The notes under the pieces were generated by a model. That model saw only the letters and a program-made list of their open reading frames with translations, had not been told where the DNA came from and did not search any database. Shown piece by piece: positions 36,767 to 44,416 of a DNA stretch of 53,604 bases; the stretch's first letter is position 1, and the number at the start of each line of letters is the position of its first letter. The DNA is taken from the NCBI GenBank assembly GCA_030691545.1, contig JAUYEE010000029.1, forward strand, positions 1 through 53,604. The letters run 5' to 3'. This DNA is from a bacterium. Its GTDB lineage: Bacteria > Auribacterota > JABMQX01. The position numbers and the translations under genes were made by a program.

Positions 36767-37789
36767 GTGCTGAAGGTGTTGACAGAAACAATCAGGAGCA
36801 CGTTTACCATCGCGGTTTTCGTGTTCGTGATGATGCTTCTGGTTGATTATGTGAACGTGCTAACGAGAGGCAGCTTTTCGGCGGTCGTCAAAAAGGGGCG
36901 ATTCCGGCAGTACGTTCTCGCGTCATTCTTAGGTGTGATGCCAGGCTGTCTGGGCGGGTTCGTGAACGTATCGTTTTATGCTCACGGGGTGATTTCCTTT
37001 GGCGCCATGTTTGCGTCCATGGTCTCGGATTGCGGCGATGAAGAGTTCGTCATGCTCGCCTTATTCCCCGGTCGTGCGCTTCTCCTTTTCGGCATTCTTT
37101 TCTTGATGGGCATCGTGTTCGGATGGCTTGCGGACGCAATTGCCCCTTTGATGGGCCCGCGCTATGGCAAAGGATGCAAGCTGGGCGTTCTCCATGACGA
37201 GGACGAATGCTACTTCTTCGACCGAGCACAGATTTGGCGGCAGTTGAAAGGCATGAGGCTGGAGAGAGGCCTCTTGATCATCGCTTTGGCGGGGGCGATT
37301 TTCGCCGCCGCGGGCGGACTGCTTGAGACGGGCTGGGAGAGAATCGCGATTACCGTTCTTGCAGCGGCCGGAGTCGCCCTCGTGGCAACAGCCCCTGACC
37401 ACTACCTGAAGGCCCACATCGTGGCTCACATCGTGCGGCGTCACCTCATCAGAATTGTCCTCTGGACGTTCCTCACCCTTCTGGTGATTGGCGTCGCCTT
37501 GAAATACTGGGACTTCGAGTCTTTTGTCAGGGAGCATAAGGTGCTGGTGTTTCTCCTTGCGGGACTTATGGGCCTTATTCCAGAGTCGGGCCCGCACCTG
37601 ATTTTCGTGAGCATGTTCGCGAAGGGGGTCATTCCCTTTTCGGTTCTCTTGACCAACTCCATCGTTCAGGACGGTCATACCCTTCTTCCCCTCCTGTCAT
37701 GCTCGGTCAGGGATGCGCTGACCGTCAAGGGCATGAAACTCATCCTCGCCCTCGCCGTGGGGATGGTGCTCCATGCCCTCGGGTGGTGA
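36767..37789 (+). CDS. Polytopic membrane transporter, putative manganese/arsenic efflux type
   Basis: 340 residues from GTG 36767 with AGAGGA seven bases upstream. About nine to ten hydrophobic segments. Two inverted-repeat-like halves carry related motifs: VMPGCLGGFVNVSFYAHGVISFGAMFA with SDCGDEEF in the first, and GLIPESGPHLIFVSMFAKGVIPFSVLL with QDGHTLLPLL in the second. These match the family annotated as putative manganese transporters (related to permease-type arsenic exporters). A cytoplasmic loop around residues 130-165 (GCKLGVLHDEDECYFFDR) separates the halves. The ion is not settled by sequence. The gene converges on the prepilin-type gene, 44 bp away. Confidence 0.8.
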   Translation: MLKVLTETIRSTFTIAVFVFVMMLLVDYVNVLTRGSFSAVVKKGRFRQYVLASFLGVMPGCLGGFVNVSFYAHGVISFGAMFASMVSDCGDEEFVMLALFPGRALLLFGILFLMGIVFGWLADAIAPLMGPRYGKGCKLGVLHDEDECYFFDRAQIWRQLKGMRLERGLLIIALAGAIFAAAGGLLETGWERIAITVLAAAGVALVATAPDHYLKAHIVAHIVRRHLIRIVLWTFLTLLVIGVALKYWDFESFVREHKVLVFLLAGLMGLIPESGPHLIFVSMFAKGVIPFSVLLTNSIVQDGHTLLPLLSCSVRDALTVKGMKLILALAVGMVLHALGW

Positions 37790-37833
37790 TAACAGCGGCT
37801 CGAGCAGTGCACAAGCGGGGCTGGCACTATCCC

Positions 37834-38496
37834 TTATCTCTCACTCCACCAACATTTGTCGTTGACTTTGGAATCCGGGTTGTCCGGGTCGGTCAGGAGT
37901 TTCTTTGTGCCCGAAATCCATAGGACATGTCCGTCGGCGAAGGCGATATTCCGTCCGTCCAGCTTATGGTTGGAGTACTGGTTGAGGCTCTTCGAGGCGT
38001 GCCTGTCGGCGAGGATTCTCGTTGTGGAAGGCGCCGCTTCTGTCCAGGGAAGGTCTTTCCCGCTGCTCCCGTCGAAGCTGTAGGCGTAGCTCACTTGTTT
38101 GGCCTCCTCCGCCAGGAAAGCCCGATTATCGTAAGCTTCCGTCTTTCGTTCCGGCATCTTATCGCGGGAGCTGTAGCAGGTAAAGACGTCGAGTGACGTG
38201 ATGTACGTGGGATAGAGGATGCCGAGATCCCTGTAATGAGTTGATACGTCAATCGGCTGGTCTGGCTTCGCGCTCGTCGGATAATACCCGTGGTAGTCCG
38301 GCGAGTAGGTCTTAATCGCTGTGATGATTTGCCTGAGGTTGTTCGGGCAGGCAGCGCGTATTCCACCGCTTCTACGTGTGGTTTGGAGGGCTGGCAGAAA
38401 AAATGCCACGACAATCAGAAGAACAAATATGACAACGAACACCTCAAGCAATGCCCCGCCTTTTTCTTGCTTTTTCATCTTGCTCCCCACCTTCAT
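37834..38496 (-). CDS. Prepilin-type protein with degenerate cleavage site
   Basis: 220 residues from ATG 38496 (AGGAGG five bases upstream); ATG 38475 would give an even shorter leader. It is a paralogue of the gene at 40137-40796: shared blocks include [56 protein letters not shown] and [11 protein letters not shown]. The N-terminal KGGALLEVF replaces the standard KGFTLIELL: the Glu at +5 is kept but the +1 Phe is Gly. The hydrophobic stalk (VVIFVLLIVVAFFLPAL) remains. These proteins (DUF1559-like) are pseudopilins or surface proteins moved by a type II/IV-type machine. Processing by prepilin peptidase is uncertain here. Confidence 0.85.
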   Translation of the reverse strand: MKVGSKMKKQEKGGALLEVFVVIFVLLIVVAFFLPALQTTRRSGGIRAACPNNLRQIITAIKTYSPDYHGYYPTSAKPDQPIDVSTHYRDLGILYPTYITSLDVFTCYSSRDKMPERKTEAYDNRAFLAEEAKQVSYAYSFDGSSGKDLPWTEAAPSTTRILADRHASKSLNQYSNHKLDGRNIAFADGHVLWISGTKKLLTDPDNPDSKVNDKCWWSER

Positions 38497-38617
38497 CTTC
38501 TCCTCCTTGTTTCTCATGCTTACCTTGGGGCATCGTTCGGAACGTTGAGCCGATAGATGGGCACTTCGACAGAGACCCAGACCGTCAACGAATGGAGGAA
38601 CGCATGAACTTTGGACT

Positions 38618-38637
38618 GCGGCGGTCTCTGCCGCCGC
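38618..38637. repeat. G+C-rich hairpin between two minus-strand genes
   Basis: GCGGCGG-TCTCTG-CCGCCGC, a 7-bp perfect stem. It lies after the aldo/keto reductase stop and before the prepilin-like gene start. There is no T-run on either side, so termination is not assured. Confidence 0.5.
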
Positions 38638-38791
38638 CGGGCCGGGTCGAAGCAGAGGCTTCGGCACTCTCGAGGCGAGTCTATCTGTTGATCCGCTGCG
38701 TATCCGTTGACGGACCGCCCCACGCCCCGAAAGTGTGAACGCATTTTCGAACCATTCGCCTCATGCACGACGGTGTCAGCCGGGGTCAGCG

Positions 38792-39907
38792 TCAGGCCAG
38801 CAGGGTGCGCGCCTGCTGGAGCATGCGCCGGATCGGCAGTCCTTCGGGACAGACGCCCTCGCAGCGACCGCAGTCGGCGCAGTTGGTCGCGCGCTGCGAT
38901 TCAGCAAGTTCCCGATAGGCCGCCTGCGCGAATGTCATGTCTCCCATTTGCCCCGCGTAATAGTCCTTGCATCTGAGAATCTCGGCTATCTGAACGCCTT
39001 GCGGGCAGGCACTGCACCGGCCGCAAGAACCGCACTGCCGCCCTTTCATGCCCGCAATCGCCATCCGCAGCAAGGCATCGTCTTGGGCCTTGAGAGGAGT
39101 TGTTGCCGCTTCGACATATCTGTTCATCGCCTCAAAGCTGGGGAGACTGATGATGACCGAGTCGAGATGCCCGCTCGCCATAGCCGTGCGGATGATCGCC
39201 TGTTCCTGATCCGTCGCACCGCGCGGCACATTGACCAGCGTTTTCATAGCCAGAACGCCGATTCCCTTTTGACGCGCCTTGGCGAGAATCGGATCGAGCT
39301 GGGCGCGCAGTTGCGGCTGATACTGCGGCATGATGATATCCCACGTGTCGGATTCCACCGCCGCCCGCGTGGTGCCCACAAGATCGTCATGGTGAATTGT
39401 GAGGCCAAAGAAGCGAACCTTGCCCTGCTGTTTCATCCGCTCGAAGTTCTCTCGATGCCGCCCGCGACTGTCGCGGGCATCCTCGGGCCCCATCCGCGAT
39501 AGAAACAGCACGTCCACATAATCCACACGCAGCGCTGCGAGGTATTCTTCGACAGGGCCCACTTTGATGGCGATGAACATTCTGTCGCGGTGCTTGGCCG
39601 CCACCTGGGCGACGTCAGGCACGTTGTTGTAGCCGGAGGCGGTATGGACGAAATTGACGCCCTTTTCCAAGGCGGCAAGCAACACCGGCGCCTTCGTGAC
39701 GCCGGCGCTCAACGCCGAGACGGCCATATTGGTGCGGCCCAGCCGATGGTACCTCATGCCTGGCAGCACGTTCCGCTCTTCCAGCTTGCCAGCGCGCGCG
39801 GGCTGGCCCAAGTCCTCCGCGCCGGACAGCCCCGAGGCTCCCACCCCCCATCCCACGGCCCCGACCGCAGCGTTTCTGAGGAACTCCCTGCGGGTCTGAG
39901 ATGACAT
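38792..39907 (-). CDS. Tat-exported aldo/keto reductase-like protein with ferredoxin tail
   Basis: 371 residues from ATG 39907, with AAGGAGGA upstream. The N-terminus RREFLRNAAVGAVGWGVGASG is a twin-arginine-type signal. The middle is an aldo/keto reductase barrel (RYHRLGRTNMAVSALSAG, FFGLTIHHDD, GIGVLAMKTL), but the usual catalytic Asp in FDTA is replaced (FVHTASGYN), while Tyr, Lys (IAIKVG) and His are kept. Two cluster motifs close the protein: CGSCGRCSACPQG and CADCGRCEGVCPEG, expected to bind two [4Fe-4S] clusters. Such FeS-AKR fusions are common in anaerobes, with unknown substrates. It sits between two prepilin-like paralogues. Confidence 0.87.
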   Translation of the reverse strand: MSSQTRREFLRNAAVGAVGWGVGASGLSGAEDLGQPARAGKLEERNVLPGMRYHRLGRTNMAVSALSAGVTKAPVLLAALEKGVNFVHTASGYNNVPDVAQVAAKHRDRMFIAIKVGPVEEYLAALRVDYVDVLFLSRMGPEDARDSRGRHRENFERMKQQGKVRFFGLTIHHDDLVGTTRAAVESDTWDIIMPQYQPQLRAQLDPILAKARQKGIGVLAMKTLVNVPRGATDQEQAIIRTAMASGHLDSVIISLPSFEAMNRYVEAATTPLKAQDDALLRMAIAGMKGRQCGSCGRCSACPQGVQIAEILRCKDYYAGQMGDMTFAQAAYRELAESQRATNCADCGRCEGVCPEGLPIRRMLQQARTLLA

Positions 39908-40046
39908 AACGCAGTCCTCCTTCGCTTCCTTGCTCGCCAGGGGGCTCACCGCCCCTCTTCACACTACTGACCCTCTTTCAGTTCCGGCCACTGCTCTGAT
40001 CTGTGCTTCTGCTTCCCTCGCGGTTTAACCTAACATGCCCACAAGA

Positions 40047-40080
40047 GAAAGGGGTGGCAGATTTCTCTACCACCCCTTTC
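40047..40080 (-). terminator. Terminator after the prepilin-like gene
   Basis: An 11-bp perfect stem (GAAAGGGGTGG/CCACCCCTTTC) with a 12-nt loop, 57 bp past the stop at 40137. On the minus strand CTCTTGTG follows, a weak T-tract. A second small stem (CAGCAGGC/GCCTGCTC) lies between it and the stop. Confidence 0.6.
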
Positions 40081-40136
40081 CGGGCAATCTCTCAGCAGGC
40101 TTTTTGATTTGCCTGCTCAGCGAGCTTCGAGACCGC

Positions 40137-40796
40137 TTACTTGGCGCCTCGCTCGCTCCACCAGACCTGCTGGTTGATCTTGCTGTCCGGGTTGTCCGGG
40201 TCGGTCTTTAGCTTTGTTTTGCCGGAAACCCAGCGGACGTGCCCGTCAGCGAATGCCGCGTTCCGTCCATCCATCTTGTGGTTGGATGTGGAAGTGGCGT
40301 CCGTCAGGGCCACCCGGTCAGCCAGAATTCGGCTCGTGGACGGAGCCGATTCCGTCCAGGCCCTGTTACTGCCGCCGCCGGTGCTTCCGTCGTAGCTGTA
40401 AGCGTAGCTGCACTGCGTGCGTTCATTTGGCCGGAACGGCTTGTTGTCAAACGAGCCAGTAGCGTCATCGCGCCTCGGCATCCTGTCGCCGGAGCTTGGG
40501 CAGGTGAACACGTCCAGCGACGTGATATACGTGGGAAATAGAATGCCCAGGTCCTCGTAGTGCGTGGAAATGCTGATGGACGCGTTCGGCAGCGCGCTGG
40601 TCGGATAGTACTCGTTGTAGTCCGGGGAGTAGGTCTTGATGCCGGTGATAACCTGCTTGAGGTTGTTCAAGCAAGCCGCACGCCGGGCAGACTCTCTCGC
40701 TCGGGACAAAGCCGGCAGAAGCATGCCAGCCAAGATCGCGATGATGGCGATCACAACGAGCAGCTCAATGAGTGTAAAACCTTTTCTTTTCATCAT
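40137..40796 (-). CDS. Prepilin-type N-terminal domain protein (DUF1559-like)
   Basis: 219 residues. The N-terminus [19 protein letters not shown] has a textbook type III signal: cleavage after KG, Phe at +1, Glu at +5, then a hydrophobic stalk. [17 protein letters not shown] and [14 protein letters not shown] are typical of the large prepilin-like families of Planctomycetes and relatives. AGGAGAGGTGAG lies upstream of tandem ATG codons (40796 and 40793). Close paralogue of the 37834-38496 gene. It has its own promoter and terminator, so it is monocistronic and probably well expressed. Likely a pseudopilin or surface-structure subunit. Confidence 0.92.
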   Translation of the reverse strand: MMKRKGFTLIELLVVIAIIAILAGMLLPALSRARESARRAACLNNLKQVITGIKTYSPDYNEYYPTSALPNASISISTHYEDLGILFPTYITSLDVFTCPSSGDRMPRRDDATGSFDNKPFRPNERTQCSYAYSYDGSTGGGSNRAWTESAPSTSRILADRVALTDATSTSNHKMDGRNAAFADGHVRWVSGKTKLKTDPDNPDSKINQQVWWSERGAK

Positions 40797-40916
40797 TACT
40801 TCTCACCTCTCCTTCATTGGGTTACTGTTACGTTACAATTGCGATAGTGCTCAAAAACCTGCGTTCACCCTCCTTTCTGTTGGTTTGCCTCTGGTCGTTT
40901 GAACAAACGGTACGGA

Positions 40917-40945
40917 AGCATAACCAGACTGCCTTCAGCAGTCAA
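40917..40945 (-). promoter_or_regulatory. Sigma-70-type promoter of the prepilin-like gene
   Basis: On the minus strand TTGACT and TATGCT are 17 bases apart. Leader about 115 nt. Confidence 0.55.
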
Positions 40946-41099
40946 CCACAAACTTCCAGGAAATGATTTAGCAATATACATGCCATAGGAGCACGACATT
41001 CACCCTTCCAACGACTTCTCGCCACAAACCTGCAACAGGCTACTTTTCAGCCAGTTACGTCGTGGATTCTGCGCAGGAAATCAAGCGCAACCATTGCGC

Positions 41100-41158
41100 G
41101 GATGCCGACAGGCCGCGCCGAGGCGCGGTTTTCACGCATCCGGCGTGAGAATCACGCC
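41100..41158. repeat. Nested palindrome and adjacent perfect hairpin
   Basis: Outer arms GGATGC (41100) and GCATCC (41136) enclose CCGCGCC-GA-GGCGCGG (41113-41128). GGCGTGA-GAA-TCACGCC follows at 41142-41158. May act as transcription barrier between leftward genes; belongs to the G+C-rich palindromes seen elsewhere in the window. Confidence 0.65.
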
Positions 41159-41218
41159 TCTCCGGGTCTCTTGCCCCCTCCCTCAAAAGCGGAGTTTACC
41201 ATCACCGGTGTCTCTTAC

Positions 41219-41297
41219 AGCCTCACCATAGGGAGCTTCAGGAAGGGGGGGGGCGGCTCGGGGGGTGGGGGGCTTAGCCTCACCATAGGGAGCTTCA
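41219..41297. repeat. 22-bp direct repeats around a G-rich tract
   Basis: AGCCTCACCATAGGGAGCTT followed by CA occurs at 41219-41240 and again at 41276-41297, with no mismatch. The 35 bp between contain runs of nine, six and six G, a potential G-quadruplex. The second copy covers the stop codon of the large glycosidase gene. Confidence 0.85.
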
Positions 41298-43988
41298 ATT
41301 ATCTGTTTCGCGGGCTTCGCCGCTGCCTCTCCATGAAAACACCGTCCTCCACCGCACGAAGTCTGCCGTGATCCGCTGTGCCGTGGCGGGCGCTTTCAGT
41401 GAAACGCGGACAGTCCCGGCGGAGGTTCGGCAGACATCAATTCCATCACCGCCGACGACCGCAAGTGGCTTCTCATCCGTGAAGAAGTCCACCGCATAGA
41501 CCTTATTGCGGAGTCCTTCGAGGGTCATCTTCCACTCGCGGTCCGAAAAGACAGCCCGAACAATCCGCAGATTTCGGCTGGTGTCGCCCAGCCGAAAGGG
41601 CGAATCCACGGAAAAAAAATCTATGCCGCCGTTATGAGAGATGTGCAAGGCGTGTTTCCCCTCGCAGCGAGGAATTGTTATGCAAGCCAACGTTGAGGCC
41701 GAGACTTGGCGAACCTCGTAAGGAATCGCTTCGCCATCCCACCTTGCATCCGCGACATCGCTTCCCGCTGGAAGGGCGGGTTCAAGGACGACCGTTGCTC
41801 CCCCGGGGAAGCGGAGGTCCAAGAAGAGCTTGTAGGTGCTTGCATCCCTCTCGATGCGAATGTCCAGCAAGCCATTTCCCACGGGGATGCGGTGTACCTC
41901 AAGGTAAGGCCAGGTCGGCGGGAGATATGGCGAGAGCTTCACGGAAGCCGCCGGGACATTAACCTCCAGGCCAAGAAGCCCCTCATAGAAGCCGTTCTGG
42001 ACGGCGATCTCGGAGAACATCTGGTGAGGGGAGCCGTCGTCCAGGCGCTTGCAGTACCGGCCGTGCAGGACCTCGGGCATGGGTCCGAGCGCATCGAGCG
42101 TGCGGAGGTGAACCATAGCCAGCCAATTGCGAAAGGCCTCAACGGGCCGGTGATGGCGATAGTCGCCAACGATGACGCCCGCGTTCCAGACGGGCCACAC
42201 GGACCCGGTCTGGTAGGCTGAAGCGTTGTACCCGGAGTCGGATAACGGCAGGCTGCGCACCCCCCAGTCAGAACGAAAGTCGGAGCCGGACATCCTCTCG
42301 AGAACCCGCTCAGCTCTGTCCGCCCGGAAACTCCCCATCCAGATGCCGATGGCCGGATGAGGGACAAGGGACTCAAGCGGACGTCCTTTTCTATCCAGTC
42401 CCCAAAGGTACGCTCCGGCTTCTTCGTTCCAGAGCTTTTCTTCAATTGATTGCGACGCCTTTCCGGCGAGGGAAGCGCAGCGAGCCCCCAGGGATTTGTC
42501 CCCGACCGCATTGGCGAGGTATTCTATCTCCCGAAGCGCCCGAACCCACATGGCTTCGAGCTGCGTGTCCTTCCAGACGGTGAATGAGCTTTCGGCTGAG
42601 CCCCAGTCCTTTGGCTCAATGCGAATCAGCCCGTCCGCAGGGTCAACGACAGACAGGCACCAGTTTAGCGTCTTAACAATCCTTGGCCATTCTTCCCGGA
42701 TGAACTCCAGGTCGCCCGTCGAGCGATAGTAGTGCCCGTACGCAGCGAGAAAATACACGGGCCCGTCGGTGTGGATGTACGCGTAGGGGGATGCTTCAAG
42801 GAAGTCTGGCTGGCATGGAAGACTTTGCGGAATCTCGTGAACGGTCTTGCCGTCCGCTCGCTGAAAGCGCTGGAGAAATTGAAACGCCTCCTTCACGTGT
42901 GACGAGAGGCCCGCTCGGTGAAAAGCCCACGAGGACAGCGTCGGCTCATCGAAGAACCACGCATATTCCGGACGCGTTCCTTCTCCCGACGAGCTGTAAC
43001 CGGAGACCAGTCCATACCCTAAGAACGGGTTTCGGACGCGAAGCTGGTCGAGCGAAACGACGCTCCACGCCATGGCGTCGTTGACCTCCGAATCAGGAGA
43101 GACTACCCGAGGGGCCCGGTCGAGAAGAGCGGCGTAGTGCTGAAGGGATTCGTTGAACAGACCCTCAAGCCGGGTGGAGAGCGTCGTGATCGTTGAAACT
43201 GCCGAAGGGCCTTTGGGCCAGGAAAGAGCGAAGAGAATGGCCGTGTGGGCGGGCTCCGCCCCCGAGGCGGGCGCCTTCAAGCACAACTCGGCCATCCCAT
43301 TGGCCAGTGACGAGCCGGAAACGGCGACGGGGGAAGCGACGCGCATCTCCAGACCTCGCCGTTTCTCAAGAATCACAAGCTCTCGACGGTCATCGTCCCA
43401 GCGAACGTCTGGCGTTCCCTCGGCGGGCATCAGCATAGGGGCAAGGGAAGGGCAGAAACGAAACCGCACTTCTATGTCGAGTGCAGTGTCAATGTCGAGG
43501 AGAATCACGAGGCCCGGCAACTTCCGCGGGACGAACAAGGTCTCCGTCGCAGCGAACCGGTCGCAGACAAGGCGGAGCTGCGCCATGTGAGGGGCGGCGA
43601 CCTGGTAGCGAGCCAACTCGCCCGCTGACTGAAATGTCTTTCCGTCGTTCTGGGAAAAGAGGAGAGTCAGGCCGTGGAACAGCTTGAAGGGATAAACCCA
43701 GGCTTCTAAGCTTCCGCCGACCTCTCCCCATATCCCTGCCTCCTCACCGAGAGCCTCCACATAGCTCGATCGCTGCGCCGGCCGCTCGAGGACAAGGGGA
43801 CCCCGCTCCAGGGGAAAGCGATTCACGCAATGACCAACAGGACCCGACGAATGCTCACCGGCCAAACTCGACGAGACCGCCGAGACCCACAACAAAAGGG
43901 GTAGGCAAAGAGCAAGCGTCTTTTGGCTTCTTGCCTGCCGGGCGCGGAGTCGCCAGAGGTGTGCGCGAGAGTTCTTGCTGACGGTCAA
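41295..43988 (-). CDS. Large exported (alpha/alpha)6-barrel glycosidase-like protein
   Basis: 897 residues from TTG 43988 (GAGGA seven bases upstream), opening a long n-region and signal core (TLALCLPLLLWVSAVSSSLAG). An N-terminal beta-sandwich (about 50-290) precedes a helical barrel with LSSWAFHRAGL, PYAYIHTDGPVYFLAAYGHY, EPKDWGSAESSFTVWKDTQ and SGYNASAYQTGSVWPVWNAG, typical of amylo-alpha-1,6-glucosidase / GH63-GH15-like barrels. DWGSAE and NGFYEGLLG likely hold catalytic acids, but the exact family and substrate are not settled. C-terminal beta domains follow. No partner gene on this strand directly adjoins it. Confidence 0.8.
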   Translation of the reverse strand: MTVSKNSRAHLWRLRARQARSQKTLALCLPLLLWVSAVSSSLAGEHSSGPVGHCVNRFPLERGPLVLERPAQRSSYVEALGEEAGIWGEVGGSLEAWVYPFKLFHGLTLLFSQNDGKTFQSAGELARYQVAAPHMAQLRLVCDRFAATETLFVPRKLPGLVILLDIDTALDIEVRFRFCPSLAPMLMPAEGTPDVRWDDDRRELVILEKRRGLEMRVASPVAVSGSSLANGMAELCLKAPASGAEPAHTAILFALSWPKGPSAVSTITTLSTRLEGLFNESLQHYAALLDRAPRVVSPDSEVNDAMAWSVVSLDQLRVRNPFLGYGLVSGYSSSGEGTRPEYAWFFDEPTLSSWAFHRAGLSSHVKEAFQFLQRFQRADGKTVHEIPQSLPCQPDFLEASPYAYIHTDGPVYFLAAYGHYYRSTGDLEFIREEWPRIVKTLNWCLSVVDPADGLIRIEPKDWGSAESSFTVWKDTQLEAMWVRALREIEYLANAVGDKSLGARCASLAGKASQSIEEKLWNEEAGAYLWGLDRKGRPLESLVPHPAIGIWMGSFRADRAERVLERMSGSDFRSDWGVRSLPLSDSGYNASAYQTGSVWPVWNAGVIVGDYRHHRPVEAFRNWLAMVHLRTLDALGPMPEVLHGRYCKRLDDGSPHQMFSEIAVQNGFYEGLLGLEVNVPAASVKLSPYLPPTWPYLEVHRIPVGNGLLDIRIERDASTYKLFLDLRFPGGATVVLEPALPAGSDVADARWDGEAIPYEVRQVSASTLACITIPRCEGKHALHISHNGGIDFFSVDSPFRLGDTSRNLRIVRAVFSDREWKMTLEGLRNKVYAVDFFTDEKPLAVVGGDGIDVCRTSAGTVRVSLKAPATAQRITADFVRWRTVFSWRGSGEARETDN

Positions 43989-44049
43989 CGTTAGTCCTCT
44001 GAATTCCGATGCGATAATGTACCAGAAAATGGCCCGCTTGTCTCATTCC

Positions 44050-44328
44050 GGGTGTGGCTACAGATAAGTGGCAACCTCGCAAGCCCGGCCTTCACGGAAG
44101 CCGGGCCATGGAAGCGTGGCCATAACTGGCCGTACCGCCGGCATCCTGCCGGCTGTCTGGGGGGCATCTTGCCCCCCTCTCATTGCGGCGCGCCGCGGTC
44201 GAGCGACTGAGCCTGCCAAGGTCCTTCTGAGGGCGGGACGCCCTCAGGACGGCCGCCGAGACGGCGGCGTTACCTCTCGCGAGCCTCCCATTGAGATGCC
44301 AACGGCCCACCGAAATGTAGCCACACCC
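44050..44328. mobile_element. 279-bp MITE-like element with 13-bp terminal inverted repeats
   Basis: Ends are GGGTGTGGCTACA (44050-44062) and TGTAGCCACACCC (44316-44328), perfect inverted repeats. The interior is a string of palindromic phrases (CCGGCATCCTGCCGG, GGGGCATCTTGCCCC, TGAGGGCGGGACGCCCTCA, GCCGCCGAGACGGCGGC). No coding sequence. A related copy in opposite orientation lies at 26405-26694. No clear target duplication is visible at this copy. Confidence 0.75.
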
Positions 44329-44332
44329 CCCC

Positions 44333-44362
44333 TTGCCCGAACGCTCAACTTCAGTGTAGACT
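44333..44362 (+). promoter_or_regulatory. Candidate promoter of the 44417 lipoprotein gene
   Basis: TTGCCC and TAGACT with an 18-base spacer, starting four bases past the MITE-like element. Weak to moderate match. Confidence 0.3.
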
Positions 44363-44416
44363 GCAAGAAGTCGGGGCGCTCCGAGGATTGTTTCCAAAAA
44401 ACAGAAAGGAAGTTCA

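Larger units (their letters stand above)
40797..41294. other. Intergenic region with promoter, palindromes and G-rich repeat
   Basis: 498 bp without a gene. The left half holds the prepilin promoter (40917-40945), the right half holds nested palindromes and a G-rich spacer between 22-bp direct repeats. Confidence 0.6.
43989..44416. other. Intergenic region occupied mostly by a MITE-like element
   Basis: 428 bp between divergent genes. The element at 44050-44328 fills two thirds of it. A -10-like TACATT box for the leftward glycosidase lies near 44020, without a good -35. Confidence 0.5.
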
